DNA from: Bradyrhizobium neotropicale
GTDB taxonomy: Bacteria; Pseudomonadota; Alphaproteobacteria; Rhizobiales; Xanthobacteraceae
DNA: 39,524 nt
Direction of reading: 5' to 3'
NCBI RefSeq assembly: GCF_001641695.1
Contig: NZ_LSEF01000098.1
Location: 40,789-80,312 of the forward strand
Shown: one piece after another, positions 39,456-39,524 of the stretch
How positions within the stretch are numbered: position 1 is the first letter of the stretch
Layout of the letters: each line of letters starts with the position of its first letter
The notes under the pieces: model-generated
What the model was told of the DNA's origin: nothing
What the model saw: the letters and a program-made list of their open reading frames with translations, nothing else
The model's database searches: none
Translations under genes and position numbers: made by a program

Positions 39456-39524
39456 CCTCTCCCCGCGTGCGGGGAGAGGCCGACGCACGAAGCGCGGCGG
39501 GTGAGGGGGAGTCTCCGCGAGCCC
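39456..39524. repeat. Intergenic GC-rich palindromic element, cut by the window edge
   Basis: Short arms CTCTCCCCGC and GCGGGGAGAG around GTG, then GCGGCGGGTGAGGGGGAG, resembling the family C elements at 12647 and 30721. Its far end lies outside the window. Confidence 0.65.

Overview
The window looks like chromosomal DNA of a Bradyrhizobium-type alphaproteobacterium (Rhodopseudomonas is a near alternative). The reasons are uniformly high GC, many acyl-CoA dehydrogenase, crotonase and acyl-CoA ligase paralogues, an mbfA gene with an Irr-type iron control element, a MlotiK1-like channel, WYL-domain regulators, an orphan TAXI protein, and several families of intergenic palindromes. I saw no rRNA, tRNA, CRISPR array, transposase or prophage gene. 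The assignment rests on gene content read by eye, not on a database search.

Layout. 1-5.5 kb: the 3' part of an AidB-like acyl-CoA dehydrogenase, a zinc alcohol dehydrogenase, a 2-hydroxychromene-2-carboxylate isomerase-like protein, an NTF2-like protein and an amidase. 5.6-7.9 kb: mbfA (ferritin-like plus VIT1 iron exporter) with a consensus-like promoter overlapped by a perfect 29-bp palindrome, and an epoxide hydrolase-like enzyme. 8.1-20.4 kb: catabolic module A. It has an acyl-CoA synthetase and a thiolase on the minus strand. Divergent from them on the plus strand are a TetR regulator, an SDR dehydrogenase, a crotonase, a feruloyl-CoA-synthase-like ligase, one small and two tandem large acyl-CoA dehydrogenases, and a nitroreductase. 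20.6-23.2 kb: a secreted His/Gly/Trp-rich peptide and a WYL regulator divergent from GST-DUF6157. 23.2-27.8 kb: a crotonase, a cyclic-nucleotide-gated K+ channel homologue, a small membrane protein, a membrane-anchored TAXI protein, and a DUF3307 protein. 28.1-30.7 kb: a second WYL module (YkgJ-like protein, WYL regulator, divergent short ORF and GST-like protein). 30.9-36.1 kb: catabolic module B, a compact minus-strand operon (crotonase, ligase, SDR, thioesterase, periplasmic binding protein) with an operator-like palindrome over its -10 box. 36.2-39.4 kb: DUF2270 and DUF3237 proteins and the two membrane subunits of a TRAP transporter, whose binding protein is probably just outside the window.

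How it fits together. Modules A and B carry parallel ligase, SDR and crotonase paralogues. In each, a carboxylic acid, perhaps aromatic or phenylpropanoid, would be activated to its CoA ester and shortened by beta-oxidation-type steps. Module A adds the dehydrogenases and thiolase; module B adds a thioesterase and a solute-binding protein. The substrates cannot be read from the sequence. The most striking features beyond the genes are these: palindromic elements of several families placed 4-28 nt after ten stop codons; tandem large acyl-CoA dehydrogenases that lack the usual catalytic Glu next to a small paralogue, suggesting heteromers; and two WYL-GST modules 8 kb apart with related operators. 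I found no clear anti-phage or otherwise wholly new system.
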